Below, piece after piece: positions 31,552-40,250 of a DNA stretch of 64,000 nt; position 1 is the first letter of the stretch; every line of letters begins with the position of its first letter. The stretch spans positions 5,642,001 through 5,706,000 of the forward strand of contig OZ244935.1 of assembly GCA_965222005.1 (NCBI GenBank), written 5' to 3'. The notes under the pieces were generated by a model. It was not told the DNA's origin, made no database searches, and saw only the letters and a program-made list of their open reading frames with translations. Origin of the DNA: CBDCTM01 sp965222005 (GTDB lineage: Bacteria > Bacteroidota > Bacteroidia > Chitinophagales > Saprospiraceae). Both the position numbers and the translations under genes were made by a program.

Positions 31552-33879
31552 ATGTCTATTCCTACCACTCCCACCAAAGCCCCCTATTCCCCTGGTGTCA
31601 TGAGTATGATACCACTCTACTATGTAGGATGGGCTGACAGCCTTCTGAGCCCTAGTGAGAGAAAGCTCATCCAATCCAAAATTGACCAGCTGCCTTTCCT
31701 CAGCGATTCTGATAAGACCCTACTCCTGTCATGGAGTAATCCGGCCCAGCCACCATCCGACAAGCTATTTAAGCAATGGGTACAACTGCTAAAGAATGCG
31801 GCTGCCGGTATGCCGGAAGATACCCGGATCAGTCTGGCACAACTGGGCATTGAAATGGCCCGGAAAAGTGAGATCAGCCAGCAGGATCGTCAACTTTGGC
31901 AGCACCCACAAACCAGAGAGGCGCTGGAACAACTTGAGCAAGCCCTGGCAGTACCCAATTTGATAAGCTTTAGAAATGTTCTACTGCCTGGCCAGCAGCT
32001 CAAGCATACTCATCAAACAGGTCCTTCTTTTGATGTAAACGCCATGACACACCTGCTGGATGGTAGATTCCATGATTTATGTGTCAAAATGAGAGTACTA
32101 TTAAGTGATCCTGCCTTTCGCCTTCAGACACTCCGCGATAAAGATGAATACAGAACTCAAATACTTGAATGGTGCCAGCTATTGGCCGTACAGGGCTTGG
32201 GAGCTCTTTCTTACCCAAAGAAGTATGGAGGGCAGGATGATATGGGAGCCTATTGTACCGTTTTTGAATTATTGGGCTATCACGATCTGAGCCTGACGAT
32301 CAAATTTGGCGTCCAGTTTGGCCTCTTTGGTGGCTCGGTGTTGTGGTTAGGCACGGACAAACACCACGATCAATACCTAAAAGATATTGGCACATTGAAT
32401 TTGCCAGGCTGCTTTGCCATGACTGAAACCGGACATGGCTCCAATGTGCGCGGCCTTGAAACTACCGCCACCTATGACCCACAAAGCGATGAAATACTGA
32501 TCCATACCTCCACCGAATCTGCCGGAAAAGAATACATCGGCAATGCCCTGCATAGTAAGATCGCTACCGTGTTTGCTCAATTGATTGTGAACAACGAAAA
32601 CCAGGGTGTACATGCCGTGTTGGTGCCATTGCGGGATGCCCAGCACCAACTCCTGCCGGGCATTAGGGTAGTTGACAACGGTTACAAATTGGGGCTCAAC
32701 GGTATAGACAATGGTCGGATTTGGTTCGATCAGGTGCGTGTGCCTCGCCATAATTTATTGGATCGATTTGGTAGCATTGACAAAAACGGTCAGTACACCA
32801 GCCCGATCTTGAGCCAGGCAAAGCGTTTCTTCAGCATGCTGGGGACCCTGGTTGGCGGTAGAGTATGTGTACCCAAAGCAGGGTTGAGTGCAACGAAAGT
32901 TGGGTTGAGCATAGCCATAAAATATGCACTTCGGCGACGCCAATTTGCTCCCAATGAAGGAGAGGCTGAGACATTGCTGCTCGATTATCCAAGCCACCAA
33001 CGACGACTAATGCCTTTGCTGGCTAAAACCTATGCGCTCCATTTTGCACTCTCCTGGCTTACTGAACGCTATGTGAAACGAACGGAAGAGGATATTCGGG
33101 AAGTTGAAACCCTGGCAGCAGCTCTCAAATCTTACAGTAGTTGGTTTACCACCCAATCCCTTCAGGAATGCCGGGAAGCTTGTGGTGGCAAAGGCTATTT
33201 GGCTGAGAATCGTTTTGCCGACCTTAAAGCCGATACCGACATTTTTACCACCTTTGAAGGTGACAACACGGTGCTTATGCAATTGGTAGCGAAGGGCCTG
33301 CTGTCCGAAATGCGAAAAGAGTTTCATGACGAAGGATTTCGGGCAGTGATCCGGTTTGTAATCGACCAGATCAGCACAAACGTCACAGAGCTGAATCCGA
33401 TAATTATTCGAAAAACAGATACCGAGCATTTGCTGGATGCCGAATTTCATCTCAATGCTTTCCAATACAGAGATCATAGAAATCTGGTGGTGGTAAGCCA
33501 GCGAATGAGGAATTTGCTTAAAAAGCGAATCGACCCATATGATGCTTTCTTGCGATGTCAAAATCAATTATTAGTGCTGGCGAATGCCTATGCAGAGCGA
33601 ATAGTGCTTGAACGTTTCCAGCTAGTAGTTGCCAATTGTAAGCAGGCAGAACTGCAAATTGCCCTACAATTGCTGTGTAATTTATTTGCGTTGAGTACTT
33701 TGGAGTATCATAAGGGATGGTATCTGGAGCAGGAATATATGAGTGGAGGAAAGACCAAAGCGATCAGAAGGCTGATAGATAGGCTTTGCCTTGATGCAAG
33801 CAAAGAGGCTTTGGCACTAGTCGATGCTTTTGCCATTCCGGAGGCTTGCCTGGCAGCACCTATTGCGCTCAATGAATAA
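31552..33879 (+). CDS. Acyl-CoA oxidase/dehydrogenase-like flavoenzyme
   Basis: 775 residues, longer than ordinary acyl-CoA dehydrogenases (about 390) and of the size of acyl-CoA oxidases. Visible: an N-terminal helical extension of about 150 residues, the CFAMTETGHGSNVRGLETTATYD segment that shapes the FAD/substrate site, GKEYIGNALHSKIATVFAQL, the middle strand region with NGIDNGRIWFDQVRVPRHNLLDRF, and the C-terminal CGGKGYLAENRFADLKADTDIFTTFEGDNTVLMQ. It oxidises acyl-CoA to enoyl-CoA. Oxidase and dehydrogenase cannot be separated by eye. It overlaps the convergent gene at 33869 by 11 bases. Confidence 0.85.
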   Translation: MSIPTTPTKAPYSPGVMSMIPLYYVGWADSLLSPSERKLIQSKIDQLPFLSDSDKTLLLSWSNPAQPPSDKLFKQWVQLLKNAAAGMPEDTRISLAQLGIEMARKSEISQQDRQLWQHPQTREALEQLEQALAVPNLISFRNVLLPGQQLKHTHQTGPSFDVNAMTHLLDGRFHDLCVKMRVLLSDPAFRLQTLRDKDEYRTQILEWCQLLAVQGLGALSYPKKYGGQDDMGAYCTVFELLGYHDLSLTIKFGVQFGLFGGSVLWLGTDKHHDQYLKDIGTLNLPGCFAMTETGHGSNVRGLETTATYDPQSDEILIHTSTESAGKEYIGNALHSKIATVFAQLIVNNENQGVHAVLVPLRDAQHQLLPGIRVVDNGYKLGLNGIDNGRIWFDQVRVPRHNLLDRFGSIDKNGQYTSPILSQAKRFFSMLGTLVGGRVCVPKAGLSATKVGLSIAIKYALRRRQFAPNEGEAETLLLDYPSHQRRLMPLLAKTYALHFALSWLTERYVKRTEEDIREVETLAAALKSYSSWFTTQSLQECREACGGKGYLAENRFADLKADTDIFTTFEGDNTVLMQLVAKGLLSEMRKEFHDEGFRAVIRFVIDQISTNVTELNPIIIRKTDTEHLLDAEFHLNAFQYRDHRNLVVVSQRMRNLLKKRIDPYDAFLRCQNQLLVLANAYAERIVLERFQLVVANCKQAELQIALQLLCNLFALSTLEYHKGWYLEQEYMSGGKTKAIRRLIDRLCLDASKEALALVDAFAIPEACLAAPIALNE

Positions 33880-35332
33880 ACAACCTGGTTAACTGGACAC
33901 TAGTAGGGGAAAACAACTGTACATAATACATTCCTGCAGGAAGCTGCTGCCCCTGCCAGCTTATCTGAACAGCCAATTCGGAGATTGACCTGGGTATCAG
34001 CTGCGCCACGACCTTGCCCTGCTGATCCACAAAATGGACAAGTACAGGAAGTTCTGCCAGGCCATGCACAGTCACCTGCTGTTGGGCAGGATTGGGAAAT
34101 ACGGAGGGAGTCGTTTTTGTAAAGTCTTCAACAGCCAGCGGATCCTCAGGCATCACAGCAAAGGTATCGCGGAGTAGCAAAACATCCTTGCCGGCCCGGT
34201 TGGCAATGTAAATGTCGTCGTAGCCATCGGCATTAAAATCCTTGTTGATAAGGGAAAAAATATCAAGAGTATCGACATAGTCCATATAATCGCCGAATAC
34301 CGGTTCTGTAGCTGTTTCAAATTGGCCAACACCATTGTTGACATAACATTTTAAAGGATTGTCCAATACCCCACCAATGACCAAATCCTGATCTCCATCT
34401 ACATCGACGTCTAAAAAAACAGCGTCCAGACTTTGATCTTTGATAAGAGGCAGATGGGTGGCTGTGACATCTGTAAAGTACCCGGCTCCATCATTTAGAA
34501 AGAGTCGGTTTTGTGCGTCATCCCACATAGTAAACATGACGGTGGCCAAAAATATATCTAAATCGCCATCGCCATCCACATCCTCCACCACTAGCTTGCG
34601 CGAATCAAAAGGCACTGCTACCGAAGGCAGACGTGCCGCCGATTGGTCTTCAAAATAGCCGAAGCCATCATTTATCCAGATCTGATTGTTGTGCTCATTG
34701 CCAAGAAGCAGATCACCGTCGCCGTCGCCGTCGATGTCGGCATATTGTGCGTCATGCGTTTGGTCAAAAACGGCAGGCAGACGGTCAGCTGTTTCATTCA
34801 CCAAATGACCGGTTTGATCATTTATCAGGATCATGTTTTGCCCCAAATTGCCGATAAACAGGTCGGTAAAGCCATCATTATTGAAATCGTACGCTGCCGC
34901 TGCGGCACATTCTGTAAAGGGAAGAAATTGTAACATGCTATACTGCCCCAATCCGTTGTTTATATAATATTCATGCTCATACGTATCTTCACTAACAAAC
35001 ACTATGTCCAGGAAGCCATCTGCATTGAAATCTGCGATAGCAATGTCCTCGCTGTCATGTACACTGGAAGGTAAGGTATTGGGTGGAGCCAGCAAAAATT
35101 GGGCACTCCCCTCATTGTACAGGATTGCATTGACCTGATATTCGTTGGCCAACACAATGTCAAAATCGCCATCATTATCCAGGTCGGCAGATTGAACATC
35201 TACGCTTTGGCCACTGGCACCCATGTCAGGCAGTCCCTGTGAAGCATCATAATACAATTGCCCAAAAAGCGTATTCGAGTTGAGTAGGGATACTATTGCA
35301 AAGCAAAACAATATGGAGACCTTACTATTCAT
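33869..35332 (-). CDS. Secreted VCBS/FG-GAP repeat protein with T9SS sorting domain
   Basis: 487 residues with a signal peptide (FCFAIVSLLNSNTLFGQ). Repeats of the DxDxDGDxDxxL/DFNADGFLDIVFV type fill residues 40-380, and the C-terminal 80 residues (TTPSVFPNPAQQQVTVHGL through YYVQLFSPTSVQLTRLFIH) are a T9SS sorting domain. Probable surface-attached, calcium-binding propeller. The second FG-GAP protein in the window after 23632, without the UnbV domain. Confidence 0.82.
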   Translation of the reverse strand: MNSKVSILFCFAIVSLLNSNTLFGQLYYDASQGLPDMGASGQSVDVQSADLDNDGDFDIVLANEYQVNAILYNEGSAQFLLAPPNTLPSSVHDSEDIAIADFNADGFLDIVFVSEDTYEHEYYINNGLGQYSMLQFLPFTECAAAAAYDFNNDGFTDLFIGNLGQNMILINDQTGHLVNETADRLPAVFDQTHDAQYADIDGDGDGDLLLGNEHNNQIWINDGFGYFEDQSAARLPSVAVPFDSRKLVVEDVDGDGDLDIFLATVMFTMWDDAQNRLFLNDGAGYFTDVTATHLPLIKDQSLDAVFLDVDVDGDQDLVIGGVLDNPLKCYVNNGVGQFETATEPVFGDYMDYVDTLDIFSLINKDFNADGYDDIYIANRAGKDVLLLRDTFAVMPEDPLAVEDFTKTTPSVFPNPAQQQVTVHGLAELPVLVHFVDQQGKVVAQLIPRSISELAVQISWQGQQLPAGMYYVQLFSPTSVQLTRLFIH

Positions 35333-35444
35333 GGGGGGTGTTTTAACTAAGCTTTGCTGGGTCAGTTAATAAAAATACAAAATTAAAATTATATATCTTA
35401 TTCCAATCTGGATTTTTGTTAAAGTTTATTTGATTAATGGCTCT

Positions 35445-37235
35445 TTAGCCACCCTCGAAGCGCGCGCGACTATCTAGCCGGGATTCCTCCACGTCAATAA
35501 TCTCAATCTCCACTCTTCTGTTTTGCCTGCGTAAGCGTTCATTCGAATTGTCATTGACCGGAAACTGCGCTCCATAACCCACCGTTTTTATACGCAAGGG
35601 GTCGATGTGTCGCTTGATTACGAGGTAATTTTTGATGGCTTCAGCCCGCTCACGCGACAGTTGTAGCAAAGAGGCCTTTTCGCCCTGATTGTCCGTATGG
35701 CCTGCAATCAGGATAGTGACATGCTGCTGCTGATCCAAAAAATCACCAAGCTTATTGAGTTCCTGAAGCGATTTTTTTAGCACATGGGCCTTGGATTGTT
35801 CAAAGTATATTTTTTCCAAATCTATCCTCATTCCCACATTTACGGTGCTCTCGTCCTCAACCTCTTCCAATTTCACCACTTTCACAAGGGGTGGCTTCTT
35901 CACAATTTCTTTTGCCCCCCGCACCTTTTTGTCAACGGAAGCAGTCAAGGTGCTTTTTTCAGGGCGAATATACAATCGTACCAACTGGGCCCCTTTTCCA
36001 TGTTTACTAAGACTAAGCTGAACCGACTGACCAACAAAGCCTTCTTTTTTAGCAATCATTTCGTACGATTCGCCAAAGGGCAAGGTGATTTTAAAAGCTC
36101 CATCATCCGTGTAATGGATGCTTTTTTCGTAGCGCCTCTCAGATGGTGCGGTTATTACGGCGGCAGCCTCCTGCTTCCCTGTCATTTCATTAATTACAAT
36201 TCCATGCACCTGCTCGCCCCTTGGCTTGGGCTCTTCAATCTGAATGCGATATATATCACTCGATCCCATCCGATCGGAGGTGAAGTACAAATGTCCCGTA
36301 GCTTCATTAAAGCAGGGGTGACTATCATTGGACTTGGAATTGATTGGGAAACGAAAGCGTTTAGGAGCCGTCCAAACCTCCCAGCTTTCATCTTGGCGGG
36401 TTTGTACAAAAATATCGCTACCTCCCCGGCTATTGTTTCCCCGATCAGAAGCATAATATAATGTTTTGCCATCAGCTGAAAGATATGGAGTGGTTTCTCT
36501 ATATACAGTATTTACATAGGGTCCAAGATTTTTAGGCTCCGACCAGCTGTTGTCTCCCGTACGAGTGCAAACGTACAAATCGCTGCGGCCATAAGAATCA
36601 CTCCGTTCAAGAGCCAGTATCATCACCATCCCATCACTGCTGAGTGTCATATTTACATCCGGACCAGAATTGTGATAATTGTTGATATTGATGGGTTGAG
36701 GGAAAGTCCAGCTGCCGTCGTCGAGCTGTTGAGTTCTTGAAAAACCTTTCTGCATCCCTCCATCCTGCACAAATTGATTGATCACGATCACTTCATTGGG
36801 TAGGTGGCTCAATGAACTAATACTATTAGGCAGGGCATTATTCAAAGGAAAGGAAGGATGCGAAAGCCGATCAAAGGTACCATCCACGCTGCGGGCTATC
36901 CACACATCCTGGTTGAAGCCAGACTGCACCGGATCCGCAACCGACTCTTTGGCAATGATGCCGTATATCCCTTTCAAGCGATTCAGGTAGGCCGGCTCAT
37001 CGAGTGTCGCAGCTATATTATTGCCATTTTCGAAAAGCGTCTTTTCAAAAACCGAATAGCCAACCCTAGTAAAAAATAACATTTGCCCATCCGGGCTTAC
37101 CGATGGAGCGATTTCGTCATATTCACTGGTGTTGATTTGTGGGCTAAGTTGTTCGAGTGTATAATTTTGAGCAAAAATTTGTTGGCAACATAGCATACCC
37201 CATACCAAGCACCCTAGCAGGTATTGTCTGTTCAT
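35445..37235 (-). CDS. OmpA-family outer-membrane protein with PD40 repeats
   Basis: 596 residues. Signal peptide (YLLGCLVWGMLCCQQIFAQ). Residues about 40-330 carry WD40-like PD40 repeats (PSVSPDGQMLFFTR, PYLSADGKTLYYASDRGNNSRGGSDIFV, HLYFTSDRMGSSDIYRI). Residues 345-425 form a carboxypeptidase-regulatory-like domain. Residues 470-590 are an OmpA C-terminal peptidoglycan-binding domain (VTILIAGHTDNQGEKASLLQLSRERAEAIKNYLV, then VGYGAQFPVNDNSNERLRRQNRRVEIEI). Bridges the outer membrane and peptidoglycan. Resembles PorE but without its TPR region. Confidence 0.85.
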   Translation of the reverse strand: MNRQYLLGCLVWGMLCCQQIFAQNYTLEQLSPQINTSEYDEIAPSVSPDGQMLFFTRVGYSVFEKTLFENGNNIAATLDEPAYLNRLKGIYGIIAKESVADPVQSGFNQDVWIARSVDGTFDRLSHPSFPLNNALPNSISSLSHLPNEVIVINQFVQDGGMQKGFSRTQQLDDGSWTFPQPININNYHNSGPDVNMTLSSDGMVMILALERSDSYGRSDLYVCTRTGDNSWSEPKNLGPYVNTVYRETTPYLSADGKTLYYASDRGNNSRGGSDIFVQTRQDESWEVWTAPKRFRFPINSKSNDSHPCFNEATGHLYFTSDRMGSSDIYRIQIEEPKPRGEQVHGIVINEMTGKQEAAAVITAPSERRYEKSIHYTDDGAFKITLPFGESYEMIAKKEGFVGQSVQLSLSKHGKGAQLVRLYIRPEKSTLTASVDKKVRGAKEIVKKPPLVKVVKLEEVEDESTVNVGMRIDLEKIYFEQSKAHVLKKSLQELNKLGDFLDQQQHVTILIAGHTDNQGEKASLLQLSRERAEAIKNYLVIKRHIDPLRIKTVGYGAQFPVNDNSNERLRRQNRRVEIEIIDVEESRLDSRARFEGG

Positions 37236-37506
37236 AGGATCAAAACTTTGGTGTTTGCAATGAATCAGGGGAGCTGAAAGCCCGTTAAACTATTTGAGTT
37301 CAACAGCTTCATGATCTGAAATCGGTAGGTGTAATGAAATGTGTGTTATTGATGGAAGGGAAATATGGAAATACCAGGTCTTACAAATGTATTCAATTTT
37401 CAGCCTCTTATCAAGAGGTGAATTATATATATTTTATTCAGATTATTAAGACATTGACAAACAATGACTTACGTATGAAAAAATTCACCCCTTTTTGGTT
37501 TGGACT

Positions 37507-38586
37507 TTAATAGACATCAAAATGATTGGAACCCAAAATATTCAATGTGGCTGAGCAGGGAAGAATGATAATCTCAGTCCGCCGGTTTTTTGCTTGTCCG
37601 GCTTCTGTATTGTTGCTGGCTCGAGGCAGATATTCCCCCCTACCACAGGCAACTAATTGACGGGGATTGATCTTGAAATCACGCCGCAATACCCTGGCTA
37701 TACTACTGGCACGCAGCACACTCAGATCCCAATTGTCCCGAATGTTATTCCTTCTGATCGGCACATTATCCGTATGGCCTTCAATCACCATCACTATATC
37801 GGGCTCAGCCTTTGCAACGGAAGCGAATATAGCAAGAGCCTGTACGCCCTTTTCATTTAAACGAATGCTTCCGGTTTTATAAAGCAACTCATCGGAAAAT
37901 GTCAGTTTTAACCTTCCATTGATGATCTCGCTGGTAAGTTCGGACTCGGAATAGCGGCGCAAGACTTTGTCAAACTTCTTTTTCAAATCTTTTAAGAGGC
38001 TATCTCGAATGATAATAGCTCTTATCAATTTTTCAGCATGAGGGTCTTTTAAGATTATTGGTTCAGGCTGGCTGGGAAGCTTCGCTGATTCATGATCCAT
38101 ATTCATACTTTTGGCCAAGGTGCTATCCACGCGCAATAAATTGATTCGCTCATTTTGAGTAGCGATTACGCCCAACATGGATCCGATATGCTGTTCGGCT
38201 TTGCGCAAATCATTTGCCAGGGCAATTGCTCGATCTTGCCACTCCTGCTTCAATTTTAGCTCCTGCTCGTACTTTCGGGGGCTCACACACGCTCCAAAAA
38301 AAAGTATGCTCAGGATTATATATTTGTGGAATATTATAAAATCAGACCTGCATACCTGCCCCTTTGGCAGGCGGCCGTCACTTTTCCGCTTACATGGTAT
38401 TACACAACCGGGCTTCGTAGCTCGGTTACCATCCCAGGCATCCCGCCCGCTTGGCGCTTCACCAGTTTTCGCTTGTTCATCTAAGCAAAAAATTGACTGT
38501 TTTCGGCTCAAAGACCAAAATCCTAACATGCTCGTATTTTTCACATCAACTAGTCTAATATACTCAATATACTGGTTTTCAATCAT
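37507..38586 (-). CDS. OmpA-family lipoprotein with a displaced start
   Basis: The C-terminal 130 residues are an OmpA peptidoglycan-binding domain (VMVIEGHTDNVPIRRNNIRDNWDLSVLRASSIARVL, then VACGRGEYLPRASNNTEAGQAKNRRTEIIIL), preceded by a helical, probably coiled-coil, segment. A lipobox (ILFFGAC, Cys100, codon at 38289) shows that the real signal peptide begins near residue 85, but the codon there is ATA (38334; ATA TTC CAC AAA TAT). The only in-frame ATG upstream is at 38529 or at 38586, the latter built from the terminal bases of the adjacent IS element. The first 84 residues are probably not native. Confidence 0.75.
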   Translation of the reverse strand: MIENQYIEYIRLVDVKNTSMLGFWSLSRKQSIFCLDEQAKTGEAPSGRDAWDGNRATKPGCVIPCKRKSDGRLPKGQVCRSDFIIFHKYIILSILFFGACVSPRKYEQELKLKQEWQDRAIALANDLRKAEQHIGSMLGVIATQNERINLLRVDSTLAKSMNMDHESAKLPSQPEPIILKDPHAEKLIRAIIIRDSLLKDLKKKFDKVLRRYSESELTSEIINGRLKLTFSDELLYKTGSIRLNEKGVQALAIFASVAKAEPDIVMVIEGHTDNVPIRRNNIRDNWDLSVLRASSIARVLRRDFKINPRQLVACGRGEYLPRASNNTEAGQAKNRRTEIIILPCSATLNILGSNHFDVY

Positions 38587-39918
38587 TATTGAGCGGTACG
38601 CTATTTGTAGTAAGCCGCAAGTTTACAAATTACGTTAGAATCAAAAGGTTTACAGATAAAGTTCTGTAAACGTCGAATCCAATGACATCCAATTTTCCAA
38701 AAAGATTGGAGAGAAGATGTTAAGGCTTCGATCCATAAGTCAGGAGAATGTCCAAAATGTGTAGGTATTTGTTCAATATCGTTAACATTTTGGATAGCCA
38801 AATGAGTTTTTGCCGCCTGACTATGAGTTGAAATAATAGTAGCAACTTGCTTTAATCGCATTTGCAAAATGGTTGTAATCATCAGGATGTAGAACTGGAT
38901 ATTGACTCCATTTGGAGTATTATTGAATAGATGAATGCCCTTTAAACTGCGTTTGATGAATTTGAACAACAGTTCAATTTGCCATCGAAAAGCATAGAGG
39001 ATAATGATCTGGACAGTGGTTAAATCCAATCTGTTGGTGCAGATGGAAAACTGAGAGTGCAACACTTCAAATTGAATAAGCCGATAGACTTTTTCCAAAT
39101 CATCAGATTCAAAACGGACTAAACGATCCGTAAGCTTTTTGAAGCAACGTGGAATAGTTTGTCCTGTTGCACAGCTTAATTGAAGTTTGGTGTATTGAGC
39201 CACTTTGATATTGTTTTTGATACGGAGGATAAAAAAGGCTTTGGCTGCTTCAATTTTTGCAGCTACAGCAAAACTGAAATATCCTCTGTCCGCAATATAA
39301 GTTACCCCTGTTTGAAGGATACTTAAAAGGAATTTTCTTTCAGAAGAATTCGCTTTTAAACCGATAAACTCCACAGGCAACATCCGGTTGAGTTCAAATG
39401 ACAAATGTAAGCGAATCGCTTTTTTCGTCTTTCGATAAGCAGCCCAATCCATTGAACGGAGGGTAGGGAAAATACTGCCATCCACCAGTTGGAAGATGCC
39501 CAATTCGTCAAATGCTTCTATCCGTAGCCAGTCGCAATTGCGCAAAACATGTTGATACAATTTTTCAAAGAACTCCGAGTCAAATCGGGTGAATCCGTCT
39601 TTCATCGTTGAAAACGGCGTGTGTTTTAATCCTAATGATTCACTAACCTGACTTGTTTGCAAATCGGTGATGAGTTGTCGTAAAGTCGGTATGCCCATCA
39701 CAAAAGCATAAATTAATTTGAGTGTGAAATCGGCAAAGAATAATTTTCTCGAACCGGTTTGTTTGTCAATTTGTGTACCTTGCTCCTCAAGATATTTTTT
39801 CAGAGGTGCAAGTAATTCCTCAAAGGTTGTGTGCATAATAGAGTGTTTTTTTCCTTACTCTATATTAGCACTTTTTGGGGAATGCACCTCTTTTCAAGAA
39901 TCGTACCGCTCAATAATG
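38584..39918 (-). mobile_element. IS4-type insertion sequence with 9-bp target duplication
   Basis: 1,335 bp with 17-bp terminal inverted repeats CATTATTGAGCGGTACG and its complement, flanked by GTTTTCAAT on both sides (38575-38583 and 39919-39927). One transposase gene on the minus strand. Structure is complete, so it may be active. Confidence 0.92.
38601..39836 (-). CDS. IS4-family transposase
   Basis: 411 residues. DDE positions: LVDGSIFP (first Asp), YIADRGYFSF (second Asp), and the IS4 Y-(2)-R-(3)-E-(6)-K signature exactly as YAFRWQIELLFKFIK. ATG at 39836 is close to the right IS end, and the gene's stop lies 17 bases from the left end, as usual in compact ISs. Confidence 0.92.
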   Translation of the reverse strand: MHTTFEELLAPLKKYLEEQGTQIDKQTGSRKLFFADFTLKLIYAFVMGIPTLRQLITDLQTSQVSESLGLKHTPFSTMKDGFTRFDSEFFEKLYQHVLRNCDWLRIEAFDELGIFQLVDGSIFPTLRSMDWAAYRKTKKAIRLHLSFELNRMLPVEFIGLKANSSERKFLLSILQTGVTYIADRGYFSFAVAAKIEAAKAFFILRIKNNIKVAQYTKLQLSCATGQTIPRCFKKLTDRLVRFESDDLEKVYRLIQFEVLHSQFSICTNRLDLTTVQIIILYAFRWQIELLFKFIKRSLKGIHLFNNTPNGVNIQFYILMITTILQMRLKQVATIISTHSQAAKTHLAIQNVNDIEQIPTHFGHSPDLWIEALTSSLQSFWKIGCHWIRRLQNFICKPFDSNVICKLAAYYK

Positions 39919-40250
39919 GTTTTCAATACAATGACATCGAAATTAACTTAAAGGATTGCTTAAAAGCTACTCACCAGCCCCTAGTCATTGTTTGAAAGTC
40001 GGTTGGGTAGGTTTTGAGGGAAATTTGAGTTTAGGCAAGGCGAAAAACACAGATGTAGCCTTAGTACGGCTTTACTATTTCTTCCCTGCTATCACATCCG
40101 ATCTTTCCCGTCTGTTTTTCCTTTACAGTAGGGTTGTAAGACAGATTCTTAGGTCGTGTTCAAATCATCCAGAATATTACCTGTTTATTTCGCTATAGCC
40201 TGGATTTGCCTGATAGGTGGTCAAAATTTTGCTTGGGATTAAGTACCTCC

